From positions 1 through 33,307 of the forward strand of contig CAJQHO010000023.1 of the NCBI GenBank assembly GCA_905478185.1: 33,307 nt of DNA. Reading direction: 5' to 3'. The notes beneath the pieces are model-generated. The model did not search any database, had not been told where the DNA came from, and was given only the letters and a program-made list of their open reading frames with translations. Made by a program: the position numbers and the translations under genes. Source of the stretch: an uncultured Flavobacteriales bacterium. GTDB taxonomy: Bacteria; Bacteroidota; Bacteroidia; Flavobacteriales; BACL11. Shown here in pieces: positions 28,089 through 33,307 of the stretch; the stretch's first letter is position 1, and every line of letters starts with the position of its first letter.

Positions 28089-28626
28089 TAGTTTTTAATT
28101 TAGCACCTTTAGAGATAATAGTAACATTTGCCTTATTTGTAAATAGACCGCTTCTAGTATTAATATTATATTTTGGATATACAAATAAATCTATACTAGG
28201 ATTTTCTTCTATTAACTTTTTGTTTGCGTTTCTTAATGCTGCATTTGAACTAGTTTTATGCCAAACAAGATTATTTACTGCACCTCCAACAGCAATACCT
28301 CCCAACAAATTTAAAGCGCCTAAAGGAGGTGTTAAAATTGGTAACATAGCTGAATAAACAAGGAATGTTAATACTCTTAGAGCATTAGACTGACTATAAC
28401 CTAAGTTAGACCCTAAGGAATTAGTAATCACTCCGTCTTTGTGGATTTCTCCACTTCCTATACCAAAGAAAGAATGTCCACTTGCTGACACGCTATTTAA
28501 TTCAACTAATTCATATTTCTCATTTAATTCTCCTGCATAACCTTGTTCTCCTTGTGTAATTAAAAGGGTTTTGCTACAACTGCTTAACAATAGTGCAGCT
28601 GTGATTACTAATAATATTCTTTTCAC
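28078..28626 (-). CDS. lipoprotein with central hydrophobic segment
   Basis: A 182-residue lipoprotein (lipobox LLSSC, Cys17). After the anchor come a beta-rich part (ITQGEQGYAGELNEKYELVELN) and an unusual 40-residue hydrophobic, Gly-rich region (about 88-125, LTFLVYSAMLPILTPPLGALNLLGGIAVGGAVN), which could insert in a membrane. A polar C-terminal part follows. No family recognised. It is the first of the envelope genes after rep and is coupled to the barrel gene (11-nt overlap), so an outer-membrane pair is likely. Confidence 0.68.
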   Translation of the reverse strand: MKRILLVITAALLLSSCSKTLLITQGEQGYAGELNEKYELVELNSVSASGHSFFGIGSGEIHKDGVITNSLGSNLGYSQSNALRVLTFLVYSAMLPILTPPLGALNLLGGIAVGGAVNNLVWHKTSSNAALRNANKKLIEENPSIDLFVYPKYNINTRSGLFTNKANVTIISKGAKLKTNDE

Positions 28627-28662
28627 AATTATATTTTTTTAAGTTAGGCTCAAATCTAATAA

Positions 28663-29052
28663 TTATTTCTTTACTATCCCCCAATTTGTCTTAGTATCAC
28701 AGATAAACTTAGAGACATACATACTTGCACTCTTTTCGTAAGGCAAATGCTTAACATGGTCTCCTATAAGGCTCTTAGACCTTAAATGATAGTTTATATC
28801 CCCTACAATGTCTCCCTTTAATAAGAGGTGGTTATGAGTGTTATAGTCATAGTTAGTGAACTCTGTAACCCAAAACATATTAAAAGGTTTGTCTAAGGTC
28901 TTAAGATACTCTTCTAAGCCTGTCATTACCTTGCGATTTTGCTCAGTTTTAACATCATATCTATAGGTGATTGTAGAGAAAGTATCCCACTTAGTTTCTG
29001 CTAACCAATTAGCATAATTCATTACTGTTTGTCTTTGTTGTTGTGTGTACAT
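28663..29052 (-). CDS. minimal HUH-type Rep-like endonuclease
   Basis: 129 residues. All three landmarks of HUH replication initiators are in order. Motif I region is TFSTITY (residues 24-30). The FWVTEF strand and the motif II site THNHLLLKG (His73, His75 as the metal pair) follow. Motif III is MYVSKF with Tyr112 and Lys115 three residues later. A single Tyr is typical of rolling-circle Reps. It is much shorter than usual Reps (200-350 residues), with no helicase or extra domain. The second residue of the HUH box is Asn rather than hydrophobic, so activity must be tested. It is followed upstream by a nested inverted repeat (29108-29142) that could be its origin. Confidence 0.7.
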   Translation of the reverse strand: MYTQQQRQTVMNYANWLAETKWDTFSTITYRYDVKTEQNRKVMTGLEEYLKTLDKPFNMFWVTEFTNYDYNTHNHLLLKGDIVGDINYHLRSKSLIGDHVKHLPYEKSASMYVSKFICDTKTNWGIVKK

Positions 29053-29107
29053 AATTTATTGATTTTTAGTTAGTTATAATTATTTAATTTACTGATTAGA
29101 TATAGTA

Positions 29108-29142
29108 AGTATTAAAGGGTGAAACACCCAACACTTAATACT
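29108..29142. other. nested inverted repeat beside rep (candidate double-strand origin)
   Basis: Outer arms AGTATTAA (29108-29115) and TTAATACT (29135-29142) enclose inner arms GGGTG (29117-29121) and CACCC (29125-29129) with a 3-nt loop. It lies between the 91-residue gene and rep. A hairpin beside rep is a usual place for a rolling-circle nick site. It could also be a terminator-like element on the rep transcript, but no T-run follows on either strand. Confidence 0.5.
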
Positions 29143-29154
29143 ATTTATGTCCTT

Positions 29155-29430
29155 CTACTCGTTCTCTAATTCATTGAACTTAGCGAGTGCTTTTTCCCAA
29201 TCGCATATTGTCCAAGCAGTCTTTCCAAAGTCTTTATCTTTTGGGAAAACTTCTCTTTCTTCATATTTTTTACCGTTTAACTCCATAGGCGCTAAAACCT
29301 TTAACTTAAACAGTTCAAAACATCTCATATTTGCTACCCCCCTTTGTTCATACAGGGAATATCTCTTACCTTTTAGTACTTGAGTATAGGTGTAGTTATT
29401 TTTATTGATAATTTTATCTAAGGGTATCAT
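29155..29430 (-). CDS. 91-residue conserved-type protein, unknown
   Basis: A 91-residue soluble, mixed-charge protein (NYTYTQVLKGKRYSLYEQR, then ELFKLKVLAPMELNGKKYEEREVFPKDKDFGKTAWTICDWEKALAKFNEL). No family recognised. Its ATG overlaps the stop of the HTH gene by 4 nt, so the two are coupled. Position between the HTH gene and rep suggests a regulatory or replication accessory role in the element. It is not a membrane protein. Confidence 0.6.
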   Translation of the reverse strand: MIPLDKIINKNNYTYTQVLKGKRYSLYEQRGVANMRCFELFKLKVLAPMELNGKKYEEREVFPKDKDFGKTAWTICDWEKALAKFNELENE

Positions 29431-29684
29431 TGCTTATATTTTAAAGTTTCCATCACTTCTTTATAATCATAGCGTATTGTTCTACCTATTTGACTAAAAG
29501 GTATCTTTCCTTGCTTTCGGTATTTGTGTAGGGTTACCTTTGTAATGTTTAGTCGTTTAGACAATTCTTTTTCGGTAATGATGTTGTACTCCAAATTAGG
29601 TTGAGTGCAGGTGGCTTTGTAGATTGCATCTTCAATTAATTGTTTTAATTCTTCTTTGCTGATTGTGATGTTTGTTTTTTCCAT
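29427..29684 (-). CDS. excisionase-like helix-turn-helix protein
   Basis: 85 residues. The C-terminal ~50 form a winged-helix/HTH_17-type DNA-binding unit: IITEKELSKRLNITKVTLHKYRKQGKIPFSQIGRTIRYDYKEVMETL. The N-terminal half is helical. This is the common small DNA-binding protein of integrative elements of Bacteroidota, which acts as excisionase or regulator. It is first in the leftward operon (HTH, 91-residue protein, Rep, envelope genes), with the shared 13-bp motif 28 nt upstream. Confidence 0.8.
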   Translation of the reverse strand: MEKTNITISKEELKQLIEDAIYKATCTQPNLEYNIITEKELSKRLNITKVTLHKYRKQGKIPFSQIGRTIRYDYKEVMETLKYKQ

Positions 29685-29712
29685 TTGTCTATTTTTTAAT
29701 TGGTTTGTCTTA

Positions 29713-29725
29713 TATATAATAGAAA
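29713..29725 (-). promoter_or_regulatory. shared motif TTTCTATTATATA upstream of the excisionase operon
   Basis: One of three identical 13-mers (25641-25653, 32333-32345), here 28 nt before the HTH gene ATG. Occurrence before the lead gene of the operon and before both DUF5681 genes points to coordinated control. Confidence 0.5.
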
Positions 29726-29830
29726 TGGACTATATTCATTTGGGTTATTTTTACTTTATTTTATCAAATGTGATATAAAGCACTGATATACAGTAAGTAA
29801 TGAATGTTAAATGCTAATTAGATATTTTGC

Positions 29831-29838
29831 TATCTTTG
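29831..29838 (+). promoter_or_regulatory. -7 box of the divergent lipoprotein gene
   Basis: TATCTTTG is a perfect TAnnTTTG box ending 21 nt before the ATG at 29860. Confidence 0.6.
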
Positions 29839-29859
29839 GAAAAACTAAAACACACAATT

Positions 29860-30525
29860 ATGAAAAATATTTCTTTACTAGTAATCCTATCAATTATCAT
29901 TATTTCTTGTTCAAGCCCTCTAGATAAAGCATATAAACAAGACACCTTAGAAGAAGATATAGTGGTACTCAAAAAATCGATTTCTGAAGAAGAGCTCAAA
30001 ACATTAACAGGCTATATAGCTCTAAAATCCTTCTCAGGTGATGATATGCTTGGCAAAACTTATAATGACTTACTTGAAGAAGCAAAAAAACTTCAAGAAG
30101 AACTAAGATTACAAGAAGAGGAGCAAAAAATACTAGCTGAAAAAGCAAAAATAGAAGAAGCAGAAAAAATTAAACGATTAGGAGATGCTTTAACTGTTTC
30201 TTTTTTTGATAAAGGATTTTCAGAATATAAGTATCAAAAATATATTACCTATAAATTTGTTTTTGAAAATAAAACAGAAAAAACAATGAAGGCATTTACG
30301 GGTGAGATTAAAATAACTGATTTATTTGATAAAGAGATTAAAAGTTTTAGTCTTACTTATGATGATGGGGTTCCTGCAAATAGCACTAAAAATTGGGATG
30401 CTCAAACTGACTATAATCAATTCATAGATGAAGATGTTTTACTAAAGAATAAAGATATGGAGGACTTAAAAATAAGATGGATACCTGAAAAGATAATATT
30501 TTCAGATAATACTACACTTGAATAA
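29860..30525 (+). CDS. lipoprotein with coiled coil, unknown
   Basis: 221 residues from the ATG at 29860; the longer reading from 29827 uses TTG inside the -7 box and is rejected. Signal peptide ending at the lipobox IISC (Cys17). Then a helical region with a long Glu/Lys coiled coil (about residues 72-108, LLEEAKKLQEELRLQEEEQ...EEAEKIKRL). The C-terminal ~110 residues are beta-rich and may be an Ig-like or FxLYD-like fold (YKFVFENKTEKTMKAFTGEIKITDLF). It has its own promoter and is the only plus-strand gene of the element, placed between the HTH operon and the integrase; an immunity or surface-exclusion role is possible but speculative. Confidence 0.72.
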   Translation: MKNISLLVILSIIIISCSSPLDKAYKQDTLEEDIVVLKKSISEEELKTLTGYIALKSFSGDDMLGKTYNDLLEEAKKLQEELRLQEEEQKILAEKAKIEEAEKIKRLGDALTVSFFDKGFSEYKYQKYITYKFVFENKTEKTMKAFTGEIKITDLFDKEIKSFSLTYDDGVPANSTKNWDAQTDYNQFIDEDVLLKNKDMEDLKIRWIPEKIIFSDNTTLE

Positions 30526-30530
30526 TATTT

Positions 30531-31790
30531 TTAACTAGCCTTCTTTTTATAATTCATAGTTATAATCTTCTCTGTTGAGGTTAAAGCTATATTTATTGCA
30601 ATCATACTTTCTTCTGCAGTATGTTGAACATAGTTTAAAAAATCACTTTCTTTAATATGCCCTGTGGCTTTCATTATATGAGTAATTGGTATTCCCCTTT
30701 TATATAAATTAGTGGCAAATGACCTTCTTCCTGTGTGAGATGCTATGAATTTATATTTTGGCTTAGTTATAAGTATCGGCAATCCTTTTTTATACCCATC
30801 AACTGTAAAATCCTCAATAAGTCCTGCAAGCTGACCTAATTCTTTTAAGTACAAATTATAGTTCTGTGATGATATTTTTGGAAATTGATAATTATACTTT
30901 TTAAATAAAAATACTGCATCTTTTCTGAGTATTGTTACAATCTCTTTATCTACTTTTTTTGAATAATATCTTAGAATTATTGTTCCATCTCTTAACGTTT
31001 CAATATTTTGTTTATTAACACTTAAATAATCAGAAAATCTTACTCCTGTTAAGCAAGAAAAGATAAAGATATCTCTAACTCTCTCAAGCTTTTTTTTGTG
31101 AGTTAAATTTATTCTATAAAGCAGCTCTACCTCATTGTCATTCAAATATAACTTCTTAGTTTTTGTTCTTATAATTACGAACTTCTTATAATCCATATAC
31201 TTATTAACTCCTACTTTAGTCGCATCATTAATAATTGCCTTAATATCTGTAATTCTTCTTCCAAATAAATTAGGGTTATTTTCTAATACTGTATATTGAA
31301 AGACCTGATATTCTTTATAGAATTTCATATCTAAGGTATCCCAATCTATTTTACGTTTAGAATGTTTTTCAAATTTCCTTAAACTATCTATAGAATACCT
31401 ATAGCCATCTACAGTAGATGGTTTTTTTGTTTTCTCGCTATTAGATAAAAATATTTCACAATACTCAAAAAAGGATTGACAACTACTTACACCTTTTATA
31501 CTCTCATTAAGTTTCTCTGACAATATCCCATTAGAAATAGGTTGATTATTATTTAACAAATCATAATATATGTCTATTACTTTTTTTGATAATATCTCTA
31601 ATCTTTTATTTACGACTAGAGCATCCCCACAACTTGCTTTTAGTCTTTGCTTATTGATATTCCAATGATGATTTAAAACTTTTATGCCAATAAATTTTCT
31701 AAACCTTTTTCCATTGTAGGTAAAGTCAAGCCTAATATTACTTGATGTGTCTTTTGGATGTTTCTTTTCAATTCTAAAATTTACTTTCAT
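30531..31790 (-). CDS. int: tyrosine integrase
   Basis: Site-specific recombinase that integrates and excises the element at the tRNA-Ser end. 419 residues from the ATG at 31790; the in-frame TTG at 31808 is rejected. N-terminal arm-binding domain, SAM-like core-binding domain (about 100-200), catalytic domain with Arg251 (TGVRFSD), the His352-x-x-Arg355 box (SHTGRRSFAT), His378 (TGHIK) and the nucleophile Tyr387 (FLNYVQ). All catalytic residues are in place, so it is probably active. It belongs to the Bacteroidota phage/CTn-type integrases. It lies at the far end from tRNA-Ser, transcribed away from attR, and its upstream region holds paired 12-bp-period sites. Confidence 0.95.
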   Translation of the reverse strand: MKVNFRIEKKHPKDTSSNIRLDFTYNGKRFRKFIGIKVLNHHWNINKQRLKASCGDALVVNKRLEILSKKVIDIYYDLLNNNQPISNGILSEKLNESIKGVSSCQSFFEYCEIFLSNSEKTKKPSTVDGYRYSIDSLRKFEKHSKRKIDWDTLDMKFYKEYQVFQYTVLENNPNLFGRRITDIKAIINDATKVGVNKYMDYKKFVIIRTKTKKLYLNDNEVELLYRINLTHKKKLERVRDIFIFSCLTGVRFSDYLSVNKQNIETLRDGTIILRYYSKKVDKEIVTILRKDAVFLFKKYNYQFPKISSQNYNLYLKELGQLAGLIEDFTVDGYKKGLPILITKPKYKFIASHTGRRSFATNLYKRGIPITHIMKATGHIKESDFLNYVQHTAEESMIAINIALTSTEKIITMNYKKKAS

Positions 31791-31799
31791 AATATGATG

Positions 31800-31819
31800 G
31801 TAGGACAATCTGTAGGACA
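31800..31819 (+). repeat. paired 12-bp-period sites near attR (candidate integrase arm sites)
   Basis: GTAGGACA at 31800-31807 and 31812-31819, 12-bp period, same orientation and nearly the same sequence as the pair at 25220-25240. It also lies directly upstream of the integrase start, where it could serve for autoregulation. Confidence 0.5.
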
Positions 31820-31940
31820 GATTTTGGTTAATTCAGTTTAATCAATATTTATCAATATTAAACAACTTGAATATTAACCCTATCATAAAAAGGGTGATAT
31901 TTTTAAACTTGTTGAAAAGTGAAGATATTCTAAATTGCGG

Positions 31941-31956
31941 TCCCTTCCTCACCGCA
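31941..31956 (+). repeat. attR of element 1 / likely attL of element 2
   Basis: TCCCTTCCTCACCGCA, identical to the end of tRNA-Ser at 25158-25173. The rest of the tRNA is missing. A related element begins immediately to its right. Confidence 0.88.
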
Positions 31957-31965
31957 TACTAAACC

Positions 31966-32009
31966 AAGAAAACTTTGTTTATCAATAATTTACAAGGGTT
32001 TTCTTTTTT
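31966..32009 (+). terminator. long hairpin with T-run beyond attR
   Basis: AAGAAAAC (31966-31973) pairs with GTTTTCTT (31998-32005); inner TTGT/ACAA (31975-31978 with 31992-31995) also pair. A six-T run follows. It would suit the terminator of the tRNA or of a plus-strand transcript; it could be the original tRNA-Ser terminator displaced by element 1. Confidence 0.5.
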
Positions 32010-32010
32010 A

Positions 32011-32029
32011 TGTTGTCATATTTGTTGTC
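32011..32029 (+). repeat. paired 12-bp-period sites at the left end of element 2
   Basis: TGTTGTC at 32011-32017 and 32023-32029, again two copies 12 bp apart, 55-73 nt from the att site. Sequence differs from the element 1 pair but the spacing is the same, as expected for a related integrase with changed specificity. Binding role inferred. Confidence 0.4.
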
Positions 32030-32051
32030 GGTTTAGGGCGAATACATAGCT

Positions 32052-32330
32052 TTATTCCTCTTCTTTAGTATCTACAAAGTTAATGTTAATGCTAATAGGC
32101 TCTATCTCCTCAACATCTTCATAAGGCTTTATCTTTCCAATAGAATAAGGAAGAAGCTTTGCTATTGCATTAATATACTCTGTAGGAGACTCTATCTTAT
32201 CTAGCATTTCCTTTATCTTATTTCCATCAATAGCGTTGCTTATATGCTCTCTTATGAGCTTTGAAGCAGTGCTTACTGAACCTTTAGGTCTTCCTGTAGG
32301 GTTTCCGCTTGTTCCTTTCTTAAATGGCAT
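32052..32330 (-). CDS. DUF5681-like protein, second copy
   Basis: A 92-residue paralogue of the protein at 25342-25626, with 12 differences in the first 88 residues. It has the same MPFKKGTSGNPxGRPKGS start, the same helical core and the same SININFVD end. Most differences are conservative (V/I, D/E, S/A). It is the first gene of the second module. Its ATG lies inside a perfect 8-bp dyad and only 2 nt downstream of the shared 13-bp motif, so it would be almost leaderless if that motif is the promoter. Confidence 0.75.
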   Translation of the reverse strand: MPFKKGTSGNPTGRPKGSVSTASKLIREHISNAIDGNKIKEMLDKIESPTEYINAIAKLLPYSIGKIKPYEDVEEIEPISININFVDTKEEE

Positions 32331-32352
32331 ATTATATAATAGAAAATATGCC
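32326..32352. promoter_or_regulatory. dyad over the DUF5681 start codon
   Basis: GGCATATT (32326-32333) and AATATGCC (32345-32352) form a perfect 8-bp inverted repeat that includes the ATG and overlaps the shared 13-bp motif. The element 1 gene has a shorter version (GCATA at 25623-25627, TATGC at 25655-25659) plus ATTATAT/ATATAAT. Either a repressor operator, or a hairpin that would hide the start codon in read-through transcripts. Confidence 0.45.
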
Positions 32353-32396
32353 TTTTTATTTTGATTTGAAGATGTAGCGGTTATTTTTTAAAATAA

Positions 32397-33307
32397 TTAG
32401 TAACTATTTATAGTTATGAAGCCACTAGTAGAAAATGAAACCCCACCTCCATATTGCCAAGCGTGACAACAATGTTGTCCACTAAGGGAACTGTAGATTA
32501 TAATTGTTGTAGCATTAGAAAAGAACTTCTTCATTACATACATTCCATCTCCGTTTGGAATAATGGATGATGAAAGATTATTGCTAGAAAACCCAGATGA
32601 ACTAACTGTTAAGAAACTTAAAGAATTTCCAGTTAAATCTGTAAAATAAATTTGAGAATCTGTATTACTGGCATATGAAGAACCACTTCGGTTATAAAAC
32701 CCATTAATATCCACCATAGAGTTTGCTGGAATTTCTAATGTGTCAATGACAACATTTGTTGAAAAACTACTTCCGACACCTAAAGTTCCACTACTAAGAT
32801 TTGAGTTAAACTCAATTGATGTGGAAATCATAGAGGAACTAGAATTACTTGATGAAGAACCACCTCCACCACAACCTGCAAAGTAATTCTCATCTACTAA
32901 GTAGCCATTAAAATTAAGAAAATAATTTCCACCAGGCGCATTATTTGTAAGCACATCACCTTCTCCAAAAATTAAATAGTTTTCATCTGCTAATACATTT
33001 GCTGAATGTATTAAAAGTCCATCAGCATATATGCCATAACCTCCAACTCCATTTGTAGAAACAATATATAAGTTTTTTCCTGTTGGAACAGTGTATGGAT
33101 TTGAACTTGTTAATGAAAAGGAGATTGGCTCAATAATCTTATCCACTAGAAATCCATTAAAATTAAGAAAATAATTTCCGCCAGGCGCATTATTTGTAAG
33201 CACATCACCTTCTCCAAAAATTAAATAGTTTTCATCTGCTAATACATTTGCTGAATGTATTAAAAGTCCATCAGCATATATGCCATAACCTCCAACTCCA
33301 TTTGTAG
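32397..33307 (-). CDS. repeat-containing secreted/surface protein, 5' end outside the window
   Basis: Partial: the frame stays open to the window edge, so the apparent GTG start at 33203 is an internal Val. At least 303 residues are visible. The N-terminal visible part consists of 83-residue repeats (GGYGIYADGLLIHSANVL, then GEGDVLTNNAPGGNYFLNFNG, then SLTSSNPYTVPTGKNLYIVSTN), a beta-rich unit seen in Bacteroidota secreted proteins. A Gly/Ser-rich linker (CGGGGSSSSNSSSS) leads to a ~140-residue C-terminal beta domain ending ISFSTSGFITINSY-like. It could be a surface adhesin or a tail-fibre-like receptor-binding protein. It is in the position taken by the LRR lipoprotein in element 1. No signal peptide can be judged. 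Confidence 0.65.
   Translation of the reverse strand, partial: TNGVGGYGIYADGLLIHSANVLADENYLIFGEGDVLTNNAPGGNYFLNFNGFLVDKIIEPISFSLTSSNPYTVPTGKNLYIVSTNGVGGYGIYADGLLIHSANVLADENYLIFGEGDVLTNNAPGGNYFLNFNGYLVDENYFAGCGGGGSSSSNSSSSMISTSIEFNSNLSSGTLGVGSSFSTNVVIDTLEIPANSMVDINGFYNRSGSSYASNTDSQIYFTDLTGNSLSFLTVSSSGFSSNNLSSSIIPNGDGMYVMKKFFSNATTIIIYSSLSGQHCCHAWQYGGGVSFSTSGFITINSY
32905..33307. repeat. 249-bp tandem repeat inside the surface protein gene
   Basis: Positions 32905-33058 and 33154-33307 (154 bp visible) are the same except for one base (32931 versus 33180), at an offset of 249 bp, that is 83 codons. The second copy runs out of the window, so more copies may follow. The near-identity implies a recent duplication and possible copy-number variation. 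Confidence 0.92.

Larger units (their letters stand above)
25158..31956. mobile_element. integrative element 1 in tRNA-Ser (tyrosine integrase, HUH Rep)
   Basis: Bounded by a 16-bp direct repeat of the tRNA 3' end, TCCCTTCCTCACCGCA, at 25158-25173 and 31941-31956. The integrase lies at the right end. Content from left: DUF5681 protein, LRR lipoprotein, lipoprotein, OM barrel protein, lipoprotein, HUH Rep, unknown, excisionase-like HTH (all minus strand), then a plus-strand lipoprotein and the minus-strand integrase. Repeat length is 6783 bp. No conjugation, structural phage or Zot-like gene is visible. It could be a phage satellite, a small mobilisable island or a reduced prophage. Confidence 0.88.
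31941..33307. mobile_element. second, tandem element of the same family (partial)
   Basis: Begins at the shared att site and repeats the left part of element 1: paired 12-bp-period sites (32011-32029), a DUF5681 gene in the same orientation 96 nt from the site, the same 13-bp motif, then a large secreted-type protein at the cargo position. It runs off the window, so its integrase and right att site are not seen. The alternative is that this is native chromosome with an old DUF5681 relic. Confidence 0.6.

Noticed and set aside
25158-31956. Element 1 as an inovirus or microvirus prophage
   Set aside because: No Zot-like ATPase, coat protein or major capsid protein is visible despite fitting size and a Rep.
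33201-33203. GTG start of the repeat protein
   Set aside because: It is an internal Val of the repeat, and the frame is open to the window edge.

Overview
The window looks like chromosome of a marine-type Flavobacteriia/Flavobacteriales bacterium (phylum Bacteroidota). Reasons: AT-rich DNA with no Shine-Dalgarno sequences, repeated TAnnTTTG-type -7 promoter boxes, the gene order rplM-rpsI-rpsB-tsf-pyrH-frr, a TonB receptor with a carboxypeptidase-like N-terminal domain, an HU-CCDC81/SPOR protein, and many short lipoproteins with Cys at about position 17-18.

Layout. (1) 1-1344: small accessory membrane proteins (a DUF805 protein with a zinc ribbon, two unknowns), bounded at 1345-1375 by a 3' tRNA remnant. 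(2) 1398-9587, minus strand: 2-oxoglutarate dehydrogenase sucA-sucB, then a coupled group of an RND/MMPL exporter, rmlA and a polyprenyl synthetase. (3) 9643-13844, minus strand: the ribosomal protein and translation factor cluster, with three clear terminators or leader structures. (4) 13873-16561: kbl and gdhA, each with a promoter; gdhA ends in a good terminator. (5) 16567-17662: dprA, a full-length pseudogene with one nonsense codon and two single-base deletions. (6) 17672-25061: TonB receptor-kdsB-HU/SPOR protein-thioesterase on the plus strand, a GT9 glycosyltransferase on the minus strand, then tatD-ansA. (7) tRNA-Ser(GGA) at 25085-25171.

The most interesting part starts inside that tRNA gene. 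A 16-bp direct repeat of the tRNA-Ser 3' end (25158-25173 and 31941-31956) brackets a 6.8-kb integrative element. It holds a tyrosine integrase at the far end, an excisionase-like HTH protein, a 91-residue unknown, a tiny HUH-type Rep protein beside a nested inverted repeat that could be its origin, four envelope or secreted proteins in the same direction, a divergent lipoprotein, and a DUF5681-type protein (KKGTSGNPxGRPKGS) next to the tRNA. Immediately past the right att site a second DUF5681 copy (12 differences in 88 residues) begins another module of the same layout. It is followed by a secreted/surface-type protein with 83-residue near-identical repeats that runs off the window.

The two modules share a 13-bp upstream motif and paired 12-bp-period sites near their ends. 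I read this as a tandem array of very small integrative, probably rolling-circle-replicating elements, perhaps phage satellites, that carry exchangeable envelope proteins. The satellite reading is inference; the att repeats, the integrase, the Rep motifs and the duplicated gene are visible in the sequence.
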